This document shows positions 24,213-35,553 of a stretch of 64,000 nucleotides of DNA, one piece after another. The stretch covers positions 16,008,501 to 16,072,500 of the forward strand of contig OZ059896.1 in assembly GCA_964057225.1 (NCBI GenBank), read 5' to 3'. This stretch comes from Auanema rhodensis (Eukaryota; Nematoda; Chromadorea; Rhabditida; Rhabditidae). Numbering within the stretch: the first letter of the stretch is position 1; every line of letters begins with the position of its first letter. Position numbers and translations under genes: made by a program. Under the pieces are notes generated by a model that did no database searches, was not told the origin of the DNA, and saw only the letters and a list, made by a program, of their open reading frames with translations.

Positions 24213-26183
24213 TCAGAGTTTCAGTTTTTCGGTAACAGCTGCTATTAAGGCTGCACCTCTAGCACTTCCTTCGTCTGCTGGCACGAGCTCCCACTAAAAC
24301 AAAAAATTAACACATAAAATATATCAAATGTTGGCAAACCTTGACATTTTTGGGAGCAAGATCATTCATTTTCTTTCTCAATAACTCATGATAAGTTGGA
24401 TGAAACTGAATAAGAGCTCCACCAACTCCGATCTTTACTTGATCAACTTCCAAGTGTTTTAACAAAGCACTGATGGCTGCAAAAAGAAAAAAATTAAGAT
24501 AAGAAAAAAAAATTAAGATAGAAAAGAAACATACCAGCAGCAACAATACTTGCACTCCTGAGCGATACAACATAACAAACTTCCCGAATGATCAAATAAT
24601 CAGATGATCCGTGCATCGGAACTTCTAATTCATCACATATTCGCCGGCATGTCTTATAACTGTCTTCCTCCTCACTAAAAACAAAATGTTAACAACTTTT
24701 AAATGCGAAAGAATTAACCTCAAAATCTCACTGATATACTTTGTTGGGAAAGTATCAGCTTCATCTAACTTTTCACAAGGTTGACCTTCGAACAAAACTC
24801 TGAACACACATAATTAATTAATATAACATATATTAAAATTACCTATCAAGAATGAGCTGAGATAGAACACGACGAACAAGTTCGCCCAGGTATAAAGCTC
24901 CTGTTAACTTATCAACACTGTAATATTCGAAATTAAATACAAATCAGTAATATATATCTTACATCTGCTTTCCCTTATGAACTGAAGCTTCATCTATTTC
25001 TTTATCAAACTGTGTTAAAATGTCATTCAGATCTCCCTAAAGTATGGTCACTGTTTTCAAAAAAAATTCCGAAGATTATATGATACCTTTGAACCAAATT
25101 CTTCCCATTCGGTAACAACAACCATGTTAGGATGGTCATACTTGGCTTCCTTGGCATTGAACTTAGTAATACGTTCTGTTTTCTCAAGATAAGACGCATT
25201 GCATCTGTAGAGAGAAAATATAAATGAGTATATGAAAAAAACCCAAAATTACCCGTATCCAATAACAACTCCAATAGTGCATCCACTTCCATATTTATAA
25301 CTAGCAGCAGCTAATTGACCAACGGTATCGTTCATAACAGCTTTAATTTGTGCTTTGGTAGACTAAAAACAGAACTTTTTCAAGGAAACATCTAATAACA
25401 GACTAACCATGTTCATTTCTAAAGCTTCTTCTAAAAGTTGGACAACATCTTTTTGTAAACAATCTTTAATATCAAATCCTTTGGTCCACCAAAGAAGACG
25501 AGCAGATCTAATAGATAAAAGTTCGCATGGATAAGAGAATACAAATCCTGTAAAGACATATTTTATTTTTTTTAATAGTTTAATGCGTACCAATAGGTAA
25601 ATTAGCTTCAACCAAATCAAACTCTTGAAGAAATCGTTGAAGGCAGTTAACAATAAAAGTGAATAACTAAAATAATTTAGCAATAACTGAGAAATAAAAA
25701 ATAATACTTACTTGATCTCCAGTTCCTTTCATGACATGATTAGGCACGATATAATTAGTGTTAACAGCCACAGGCTCTTTTTCAACACCAAGAAGAGTGA
25801 GAAGCATAATGCGTAAATTTTTTCCTGATAAATCTATAGCAACATATTGTCCTTTTTCTGTAATATTTGAAAAATTAATATATGAAAAACAATAACAATT
25901 TTAAACCTGTTCCATCTGGTAGAGCAGGGACATAAGAAGGTAACATAGCTATGGAAGATCCTTCTTTTTTTGCAAGTCCCGACTATAAAAAACATATTCA
26001 AAACAACATATTAATATGAAAATTAACCTTTAACTCAGCGAATATTTTGTCACTAATTTGAAGTAATTTTTCATCTGATATGATAAAGGATTTTAAAATC
26101 TATAATATAATAAAAAAATACTAATATAAAAATAGAAATAAAAAAACCTCCTGAACATCCGGATCAACTGAACGGATTGTCAT
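24213..26183 (-). CDS. Divergent hexokinase
   Basis: Hexokinase-fold protein of about 450 residues, single-unit length. It begins MTIRSVDPDVQE, has MLPSYVPALPDGTEKGQY, then WTKGFDIKDCLQKDVVQLL, AVMNDTVGQLAAASYKYG and GKQMVDKLTGALYLGELVRR, and ends in AAVTEKLKL at the stop at 24213-24215. Sugar-contacting residues of the family (Thr-Lys in WTKGF, Asn-Asp in MNDTVG, Asn in GCNAS, Glu in TEWE) are kept. The nucleotide loops differ: the usual LDLGGTNFR reads IDLSGKNLR, GTGTNA reads GYGCNA, NTEWG reads VTEWE, and VGVDGS reads IGVGGA. It may be a low-activity or regulatory paralogue. No frameshift or stop is seen, so it looks like an intact gene. Confidence 0.88.
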
Positions 26184-27041
26184 CCTATAAATTATTTAAT
26201 TTCTATTTTTTATAAAGAACACGAGAAATTGAAAGTTTTCAATTTTTATAAGAAGCAAATAAATGAACGCTTTTATTAAGCCACAATTATACGCAATTCT
26301 TCCTGCATGTTATACACTACGTCTGTTGCACTACCGTATAATTCATAAATAACAATAAAAAAAATTGGTTTATCTTTATTGTTATATAGAAAGAGTGATA
26401 TATAAATCGCTTCAAAATATTTTTTTCGTTATAATTATATTGTGAAGTAGGTAGTATTAATCATTTGAATACTTTATGATTAATATTGCAATATGATGCA
26501 ATAAGTTTGTTTGTAAAATTGTTAGTTAATTTTAATTTATAAATGTTGCACATTAATATACATTCTTTTATGAGTAATTTTAAGCAAAAAGTGAAATGAA
26601 AACGGTGTGTATGAATAGAATTAGAGAATGAAATAATTGAAAAAGAAAAAGTTGATAATTGGATCATGAGAGATCAATGTTCCTATCATTAAATAAACTG
26701 AACCGTGTATCTCAGTTAAATTTTTAACACTACAAATGCAATACAAATATTTAATCTATTTTTTCTGATAATCTTCATAACAAAGAATTAAAAAAGCACA
26801 TACAACAAATAAAATAATTTTCTAATTATTAATCATTTAACAATATAAATGTACATGAAAGACTTGAGCATCGTAAATTACAGTTATTGATCCGTATGTT
26901 TGATTTTGTTAAATCTTTAGAATACAACTAGATCTATGTATTTTCTTCAAAAATGTGATCGAAATCAATATATCTCAAGAAATATCCCATTTTATAACGA
27001 ATGTGACGAAACATAACATTTTGTAAAATTATTAAAACGGA
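26184..27041. other. AT-rich intergenic DNA between saposin and hexokinase genes
   Basis: Very AT-rich, with no supported coding sequence. It includes the hexokinase promoter side and the 3' UTR of the saposin-like gene. Confidence 0.4.
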
Positions 27042-28636
27042 CTAGCATTGGTTGAGCTCAGCACACCATAAAGCTTCAACAACTTGTTGATCCACAAATT
27101 TTGCCAAATCGGATATTTTCTTGTCAGCTAACTGATAACATTTGTCAGCTACATCTCCTTTCGGTAATTTTGAACATGATGTATTTGCAAACACAGCAAT
27201 GTCAGCCTGAAGTAATACAAATTCTAAATGTTGAATGAATAATCGCTAATGCGTTATATTTCATGAAATTAATATGTTGTTCTAAAGAGTTTTTCTTTGA
27301 AATCAGAAGATTTTCCAGTTATCGAAACTATTCTCAGCTAATGCATTGCTGTTATCAGCGTGTGCTATGTGAGCGTCATACGTGAACATTTCATTTCTTT
27401 GAAAAAATATTGGGAATCGGTTGTCTTCCGCTAAGAACAAATGGCTTCAGAAATATGGTGTATTATTAGTTTTCTTTTTAGGTTTTTGATAAAAATAGAA
27501 AGGAAGAAAATCAGAATGAAGTTACCTTTGTCACTACAGCGTAGTTTTTTGCATTTTCAAGCATTTTCTCGCAGAAATTACAAGTAAGTAGCTTATCTTC
27601 TATATTGGAGTCTTGTTCGTCTTTCTAAATTAATTGAGAGACGTGATATTTGAAAAAATTCATCTTACTGGATGCACTTTCAAATTTTTGTTCCCTATTC
27701 TATCCATAGGGGCATTCTTCACGATAGTCGGTGGTCTCATATAGGTTGTAGTCGTCCAGCGTGGCTTTTGTGTTGTAGTTATATCATCTATGGCTGTTCG
27801 TTCTTCCTCAATATCTGGTTCAGTGGGAGCAGGGCCTCCGACCTATATAATACACACAAGTGTTATCCGTCCAATTTTTGTAGAATGAAGTTAAAGCACT
27901 TACAGCAAATGGATTTTTTTCGTCACATAGGTTTAAGCGTACACATATATCCTTTGTTGAGAAGTCATAGTTTAGTGAGAAATAGATTTCTGGTAATGAT
28001 GTTTCAACAAAAGAGAAACATTGATCCTGATAAGAAAATACGTATTAAATCATTTTAAATACTTTTTAAGTTAGAAAAGTTATTTTGTAATATATTAAAT
28101 AATGATGTTAAAAAATTGAAAGTCTTTATGACCAGAATAACAAAAGTTAACTACCTTGAACACTGCAGGTAGCATTCTACATTTCTCATAAAGCGAATTT
28201 CTCAGTTGGTTCTGACTGAGCCCTACACGGTGTTTTGTGACACTTAACAGCTGGGTACAAAGGAAACATCCTAAGTTTGATGGCTGATTTGTCTCCGTTT
28301 GTCGGCTAAATTACAAGTTATATAGTTGTTTATGAGAATTGCCGCTGCTCTTAATATCATATTAAATATTTTATCAAAAAACTGAAGTGAAACTATTGAT
28401 ATTATCCATGAAGTTTCATTATACAATCCAACTTTTACTTCCAACTTTGCGAAAAAAAGTGTTTGTTGCACTCAGAATAGAAAGTTCTTACTTAATTCCA
28501 TAAGTAGGTTTTGCTTCATCCTTCGATAATTGAATCCAATTTGTATATGCAGCTCGAGTTATTGGAAGTAAAAAAATAAATACTGAAACAAGATCAGTTA
28601 AAGTATTTTAATGACCATATTACATAATGTATTCAT
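27042..28636 (-). CDS. Secreted protein with two saposin-B-type domains
   Basis: Saposin-B domains bind and disturb lipid membranes; in nematodes they are common in secreted gut or antimicrobial proteins. A tiny first exon joined across an intron (about 28587-28623) gives the signal peptide MNTLLFIFLLPITRA. Domain 1: LGCFLCTQLLSV with a CxxC pair, KCRMLPAVF, then DQCFSFVETSLPEIYF and CVRLNLC. A Thr/Pro-rich linker (DDITTTQKPRWTTTT) follows. Domain 2: LLTCNFCEKMLENAKNYAV, CSKLPKGDVADKCYQLADK and a final ALWCAELNQC, stop at 27042-27044. The six-cysteine pattern is complete in both. The exon order and in-frame joins across about six introns support a real gene. Ligand and tissue are unknown. Confidence 0.82.
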
Positions 28637-31600
28637 GAAAAAAGTATCAAATTTTCGATTTAAAGAAATAAGGTTTATTTCTATTTCGTGATGTCATATA
28701 TGTATTTATTTAACCTCAATGTTCATGTTTGTCTAACAAGTTAATTAACTGAGTTGCATGCCCCTATCCACACATCCAGATTATATAGAATTCTGTGTAT
28801 ATTCTCTAACAGTGGAACCAAATTCGTCATGTACAGGTCAGGTAGTGGTCTTGATCTACAGGACACTTCCATTTACAAATTTACCGATTCACTGAGCAGA
28901 ATAACCGAATCAAATAAGACTTGGAAGACAGAATTTTAGAAAGGTTCTTTTGAAAAAATTGTTTTTCTTCTTTTCTACGTTTATTGAAATTTCAGATTAA
29001 TCACATAAAAAAGTGAAAAAGGTGGAAGCAATGACCTTTTTTCCGATGAATAATCAGCCAAAAAACGAAAAATATCATAAAGAGGAATACTATAGATCAG
29101 AAACGTTTTAACAGGAATATGAAAAAACGAACCATATAATCTCATTTTAATAGTTTTTTTTGTATGGAGAAAGGCCTTCTTTACGTGTCTCTCTCTGAAT
29201 GTAATCTATGATTATTCTGAAAAAAGTGTTTTATTGAATACAGAAGTAGAAAGCAAATGTGTAGAGTTGAGCGAGATAACAAAAATATGAGGCGTAAAAA
29301 AACCGTTGAATACACAAATATTATATTTGAAAATCTAAACGAAGGATAGAACATGAAAAGAGAGATCTGCTGATTTAGAGTTGATCTGGTAGTTAATAAG
29401 TCCTAAGTACAATGTCATATGCATATTCATTGTTCTGTTGGATTGAATATAAGAAAATCCAGGCAATTGAGAGTAGCCTTGCTAGGTTAATTTCACGGAT
29501 TAAGTTTATGGAGAGGGAATTACAAAGTAAAACGGTTCATAAATATACTTGAAAACACTCAAATGATTTTGGTAATGTGAAGGCTCGTCTGAAGGCAAAG
29601 CAACCAAGACTACCGGCTACACCGATATGGGTGGGGCCTGAGAGTTGAACTGACCACGGAAAACTCGATGAGGTACTAGAGAAAGATTGATAGTTTTGGC
29701 TATCGAATATAAGAAGAAAATAAAGAAATAGTTTGATATTGAGCTAGCTAATGAAGTACTCGATAATCAGAAGAAGATGAATGAGCAGGTAGAAGCCAGA
29801 GAGGGATGTACTATTCTTCGCACGTGAACTGTTTGATTATGTTTTGGCAAACACTTCACACCTCCTCTTCTATTGCACGAGAATTACCGTAAAGGGTATC
29901 GATAGATATAATAAAAGGATTTTCGTTCTCCATACCATCTATACCACTTCAGTAAAATGTGAATCTCAGTGATAATAGGTTCTTCATCTAAAACTCAAAA
30001 CAGAAGGAAAGTAGGGGGGGGGGGCATAGGAAACACATATGAAGAGGTAATACTACATACATACATGATGCAAACTACAGCATATTCATATGTATATAAG
30101 AAAAGAAACAGCAAATGGTATATACGTATGTAACTGAAGTGTCATATATGGTCATCATGCTACTAACGTTTCCTCTTCTTCTTGATTTCGTCTTATCCGG
30201 TTCGACCATATACGTATATCCGAATGAATTAAACATATACACAATACCTTATTCAAAGGCTGAAGAGGTCCATGTGATTTCTATTGCGTTTTTAAAACTT
30301 TCCTCATTTATATTTACGTTCAATTTCAAAAAGATATGCGCTTGCTTCAAGAGTGACACTAGCAATGTGATTCAAAAACATAGAAAAACTACTAAATCAT
30401 TCTTTTTTCTTCAGAAAAAAGGATAAAAAATAAAAATGACTGAACATGATTGCAAATTTGACAATGAATGAGAAAGTAAAGTGTTTCTGTTAAAATAGTG
30501 TTTTAGACCTCATTTCAACATCTTGTTGGATTGTAATCGAATGAACGAAAATAGGAAGAGAACATGGCGATGACAGGCTACTTTTAAATTCTAGAGCAAA
30601 GGTTAAGAGATAGAAGAAACAAAGTAAATCATTAAACATTTTTTTTTAATTTTACGTCAATTTAGTCTTTGCTTAAGTGAAGAAAAGCAGATTTAGAATC
30701 CTAATTATGAATAAAGATATGAAGATATGAAATAATGTTTGAAGTCTCACTGACAAGTGAGATGAAACACTCGATAACAGTTATTAGCATGCGCAGCTTA
30801 AACGACTTTAAAAAACTTTTTTAAACAAAGGTTCTTCGTCATCTTTGAACAAAACCCCAAGAAGTAAGATAACTTGAAAGTTAGGAAAAGGGCCATGTTA
30901 GAATATTTCCCGTCCATCCGCTCTCACAGAAGACGGATATTAAGAAGGATTAGCCAGCCAGTCGACTGGGAAGCTAAGTATAACTATTAGGTCGTTTACT
31001 GATTACTAAATTGTAAAAAATATTTCTTGATCCTGGAATTTTTTTGATCGTCAAATATAGACTCAACTCTTATCCATATATATATACATATGTATTTAAT
31101 GTATTAAAGTAAATTATAGTTCATTTTGTTAAGTTAATAACATGTTAATATGGTATTTCACTGTAGTATAGTAGAGTTTGTAGTTCAATACAAAAATAGT
31201 AATACGGTCATTATGAATTTCATTGAAAAGAAACAACTATCTCTTAATGTCAATATATTTTGGGATAGAAATGATACGTAGATAATGTTAATGGCTGCAA
31301 GCACATTTTTGTGAAATACAACCGCTTATCTCTGAGTAAAGTTCAAAAATGAAAAGAACGACTTTCGTATATGCAAATGAGTAGGTCACGTCTTGAGCTT
31401 GATTGATCCACTTAGTACGAAACGATCCGTATATATCAGATTGAAAGCGATCATAGAAGATAATTTGACATCATATTAGAACAGGGATTCAACTGGTTAA
31501 GAAGTTTAGCGTAATGAAGAAAGGAAGATGAACAGGGTTTCAAATTTTGTTTGTTTGTTGTCTATTCACAGTTCAAATTAACACGAACATTGATCAAAAG

Positions 31601-31670
31601 TGCCTATCATCCTCATTTTTCAAGATAACTTTTTTTAGATAATGCTTAATTGAACACCGTATTTTTCAAT
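28637..31670. other. Gene-poor region of about 3 kb
   Basis: I find no supported gene on either strand. The open frames are short, lack splice-compatible neighbours and do not resemble known domains. A purine-rich part lies around 29450-29800. A G tract of about 13 bases lies near 30015, and a short (AT)n run near 31080. The left end should contain the promoter of the saposin-like gene. A short frame near 29445-29560 (QAIESSLARLISRIKF) has a helical look that recalls retroelement gag N-termini but is too weak to call. Confidence 0.35.
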
Positions 31671-31689
31671 TTATTAAAAAACAAATTTA

Positions 31690-32515
31690 ACAAACTTTTA
31701 ATAATATAAATTCAACACATTTTTGGGAACGTTTGATCAATTTGTCAATTACTTCTTCATAAAATTTTTGGTTACTTGATCTGATGAATTGATCGAACTC
31801 GTGAAGTCGAGTTTCGTAGCCCAGTTCGTTAAGCTTAAGAAGTGTTTGATATGCAACGTAAATACGAACATTATTGTGTTGAAAAAGAGAAGAATAGGTA
31901 ACTCGTGTTGACTAAAGAAAGACAATGTCTTTAAAGTTTTTCATCCATCTGCTAAAGTTGTATTTCTCTGAAGAGGTTGCTTCTACTGGATTTAAGAACC
32001 TGTGATAAACATTAGCTTTTTCATTCCTTTGTGGCTTTTGAAAATGTCGCGGAGCTTCATCACAATGTAGACATTGAGCTATACGTCGTCGATTGCTATA
32101 CACTCAGTTGCCGTATAAAGTGATGATATGATTCCGAAAATATTCGTTTCTATTGGCAATAAAGAAGCGAAGAATATATCTTTTTTGACTTTCCATTTCT
32201 CTTCAAAATTTATGGTATAGTTGATATGCTTACATGAAGTTCAATGCTCTCGCAAGTTCTCTAACAGTTGAACATAGGTTAGACTCAACAAGACCCTTCA
32301 GAACGTCGTCATCAATGAGTTAATAACGACGACGACGACCTTCAACATCTTTCAAACACCAATATTCGTTAGGAAACGTCTGGAACGAATGATCCACTGT
32401 TGATTGGTAAACACTGGTTGTCCTAAAACTTCTTTCATACTTTTAGTAACTTGCGCAGCAGCCAGCCCAAGTTTGAATTTGGAGAAAATTTTGACTGTTT
32501 ACTGTTTTTTTGAAA
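31690..32515 (-). pseudogene. Degenerate mariner-type transposase
   Basis: Reading the minus strand in several frames gives mariner transposase fragments in the right order: LGLAAAQVTKSMKEVL-like N-terminus, then YSNRRRIAQCLHCDEAPRHF (the usual D-E-W/YDN-RRS region followed by DEAPKHF), RFLNPVEATSSEKYN, NNVRIYVAYQTLLKLNELGY and the C-terminal EVIDKLIKRSQKCV. There are many stops and frameshifts. The segment LNELGYE is followed almost at once by C-terminal residues, so the part normally holding SPDLxPxDYHLF, with the third catalytic Asp, is deleted. It is an old, inactive copy. I did not find clear terminal inverted repeats. Confidence 0.8.
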
Positions 32516-32961
32516 CATTCATTTTGAACTACTATAACTATTTAATTTTTAAATCAGTCTAAATTTCTCTGTAATGAAACAGCAAGAAAATACAAATTAG
32601 TATATTACAAAAATAAAAGGATTGAACAGAAAAGGATGAAAAAAAATAATATTGATTGAAAAACTGCATTAATTTCCGAAAAACCTGTTTTGTTTACATT
32701 GTCTTTTTGTTGTTATTGTCTATCCAAAAATGAAATTTTTGCAATCTTAATAAGTACAGGTAGTTTAATGTTCTTATTTGACTTTTGTTTCATTGAGTTC
32801 TCTAGAAAAATATTTGTTTTTATCTTAATGATTTTTGTATTCTGTGCGTTTTTGTATTTGATTCTTTACTTATTTTTCTAATAAAATGATAATGGTTAAA
32901 CAATAGTATGGCCATCACGTATAAAAGGGAATCCCGAAGATGGTCTTCATAATACCTGACA
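32516..32961. other. Intergenic DNA upstream of CYP-A
   Basis: AT-rich. A 63-codon hydrophobic open frame at 32690-32881 has no homology that I recognise and is probably chance. The CYP-A promoter must lie here; I see no specific element. Confidence 0.35.
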
Positions 32962-34985
32962 ATGATATTTCAGCTAGTCTTATTTGGATTGGCCGTATTC
33001 TTTCTTTGGCAATATTCAAAGAAAGCTTCATTGCCTCCAGGTATATAACTAGAATCTCAAACGTTTATAAGAGCTTTATCCTAATAGGTCCTGCACCATG
33101 GCATATTTTGGGAAATATTCCTCATATTGTTTATAATGTTATGCTTACCTCTAATTTAGTGAAAGCTATGGAAATGTTTAAAAAGGTTTTAACACTTATC
33201 TTATTTTATCTTTTCACAAATTATTTACTTAGAAACATGGAGATATATTCACTCTATGGCTTGGACCTATTCCTACTGTACACATAGCTAGTATGGAACT
33301 TGCTCATGAAGTTATGGTAAAACAAGGGAATAATCTTGCTGACCGTTGGGTACCTTATATCTTTCGTTACCTTAGAGGTTTGCAAAGTCGTATATATATA
33401 GATTGTGAAATGTCTAATCTTCAGAAGAACATGGAATTATTGGTTCTAACGGTGATTATTGGGTTGAGCAAAGAAGATTCACCCTCCAAACACTCAGAAA
33501 TTTTGGAGTTGGAAGAAATTTAGTTGAGGAAAGAGTTATGCTTGAATTTGATGCTAAGTCAGTGATAGTTCTTATTCTACTGGCTCATGTACTATCTTTT
33601 CAGACTCTCAGAATTGGGAGAACATTTGAAAAAAGATAACAACTATAATGTTGGTGCCAAACAATTTGTTGACTTAATGGTTGGAAACATAATCAACAGA
33701 ATGTTACTTTCAGTTCGTTTCACTGAGGTAATTGAATTTACTTCTCATATAAGTAACAAAATGTTTATCTTTGAAGAAAAATCAAGAAGAATTCTTCCGT
33801 ATTAAAAATGCCGTAGATTTTACTACTGAGAGCTTCTCTCTCTTAGATATTATAGCTGGAGAATGGATTCACAAAATTCCATTCATTAATATTCGATACA
33901 AAAAATTATTTACTCCTATGGATGACCTCGTAGAAATTCTCCAAAAGCAAGTAGAAGATCGGTATAACCTATACAATTCGCTTATTCGATTTTTGATTTT
34001 ATGATTTCAGTAAAGAAGCGATTCGTACTGGACAACACGTTATTGTTGATGAAGGAACTGATTATGTAGATGCTTATTTGAAGAAGATTGAAGATGAAAA
34101 GGAAAATCCTCAAAGCACTTTCAAGTAAAAACTATTTTGAATTACAATAGTATGAAGGTTATAATTTAGTGAGGATTCTTTAATAGTTAACTTATTTGAT
34201 CTGTGGATTGCTGGACAAGAAACAATAACTACAACCATATTATGGGCTTTTGTCCATTTCTTGCAGAATCCTGAGGTTGAGTTTAAAGTGTTATATTTTA
34301 TTTTTATGAACAATATTAGGTTGTCGAGAAAATTAGAAAAGAAGTCCACGAAGTAACACAACAGTCCCGAACCCTTTCATTGAAAGACAAGAGTGATACA
34401 CCGTACTTGAATGCAACTATCAATGTATGTTTTTATATTAAATTTAAAAATGATTTTGTTATTACATTATTTTAGGAAGTACATCGACATGCTACTATTC
34501 TTAGCATCAATTTATTTAGACAAGTTAAAGAAACTACAAATATAGCTGGTTATACGATTAAACGTGGTATTCCCATTACTGCTGAAATATCACTGATCAT
34601 GAACGACGAAAAATATTTTGATAATATTAACAAGGTATTTTTTAATATTTCAAACAAAATATCTAATTTACTACTTCTGATTTACAGTTTGATCCAGAGC
34701 GATTCCTGAAAACAGAAAAATTAGAACAAAACATTGTTCCTTTTGGTATGGGAAAGCGTGCTTGCTTGGGAGAATCACTAGCTAGATCCGAATTATATTT
34801 GGTAAACTTAGCGGGCGATTTATATTTTTTATCAATAACTATCTTAGATTCTCGGAAACTTGATAGCTAAATACGATCTGCAAGCAGTGGGCAAAGTTCC
34901 GTCAGTCGTACCAACAAACTCCAGCGGGTTATTCAAAAGACCAGAAAGTTTCAAAATTAGAGTTATTCCTTTGAATAACGATTAA
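32962..34985 (+). CDS. Cytochrome P450, CYP33-like, copy A
   Basis: Microsomal haem-thiolate monooxygenase. The start MIFQLVLFGLAVFFLWQ is a membrane anchor, followed by a proline hinge LPPGPAPWHILGNIP. Diagnostic motifs are complete: C-helix [17 protein letters not shown]-helix AGQETITTTILW, K-helix EVHR (ExxR), FDPERFL (PERF) and haem loop PFGMGKRACLGE with the Cys ligand. The stop is at 34983-34985. About ten exons with short introns join in frame. The type of C-helix and [12 protein letters not shown] resembles the nematode CYP33 family. It is clearly paralogous to the P450 at 39086-41080 and lies 568 bp upstream of an E(z)-type gene on the same strand. The substrate is unknown; xenobiotic or lipid oxidation is typical of the group. 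Confidence 0.9.
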
Positions 34986-35553
34986 CTTGTATAATTAATT
35001 ATATATTATTATTTAATTATATAGTTTAACTGATTATTTAAATTATTTGTATATTATCGATAAACTATGTTTCATCTTATTGCTAGAGTTAACTGAATGT
35101 ATACAACCGCTCAATCCTATTACATAAAGAGAAATGCATTAAGAAGGCAAAATCAGTCGTATTCAAATTTCTTCGATCAATATACCACGAAGCATCATTG
35201 TTATTCACAAGCAAGGAAAAGTTTAGAATTCACTAATACAAGCAAATAATGTCAAATTTCATCTGAATATTTACAATAATGGAGGACATTTTCCAAAACC
35301 CGAATGTTACACTCATATAAAACATTTTATTCCAACTAAGTCTACAGCTGTGCGGCCCTAAGGCTCGGCCAAAGCACAGCCTTTATGCCCTCAATACCCC
35401 TCGCGCTCTAGTGACAACGCTCACGCCGTCAATAAACTTGCTTTGTTTATATAAAAATATATGTATATGTATCGATGCATAGGAAAATAATCAGCATTTG
35501 TTCATGACTCATTTGCTTAAAGTAAAATAAAATATAAGTCTTATTGTTCACAA
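34986..35553. other. Intergenic DNA between CYP-A and E(z)-A
   Basis: No gene seen. A relatively GC-rich island (about 35350-35430) contrasts with AT-rich flanks and could belong to the E(z)-A promoter. Confidence 0.35.

Noticed and set aside
28754-28939. 61-codon plus-strand ORF
   Set aside because: No splice partners, no recognisable domain, within a gene desert.
32690-32881. Hydrophobic 63-codon ORF upstream of CYP-A
   Set aside because: T-rich DNA on the plus strand yields Phe/Leu-rich frames by chance; no family match or intron signals.
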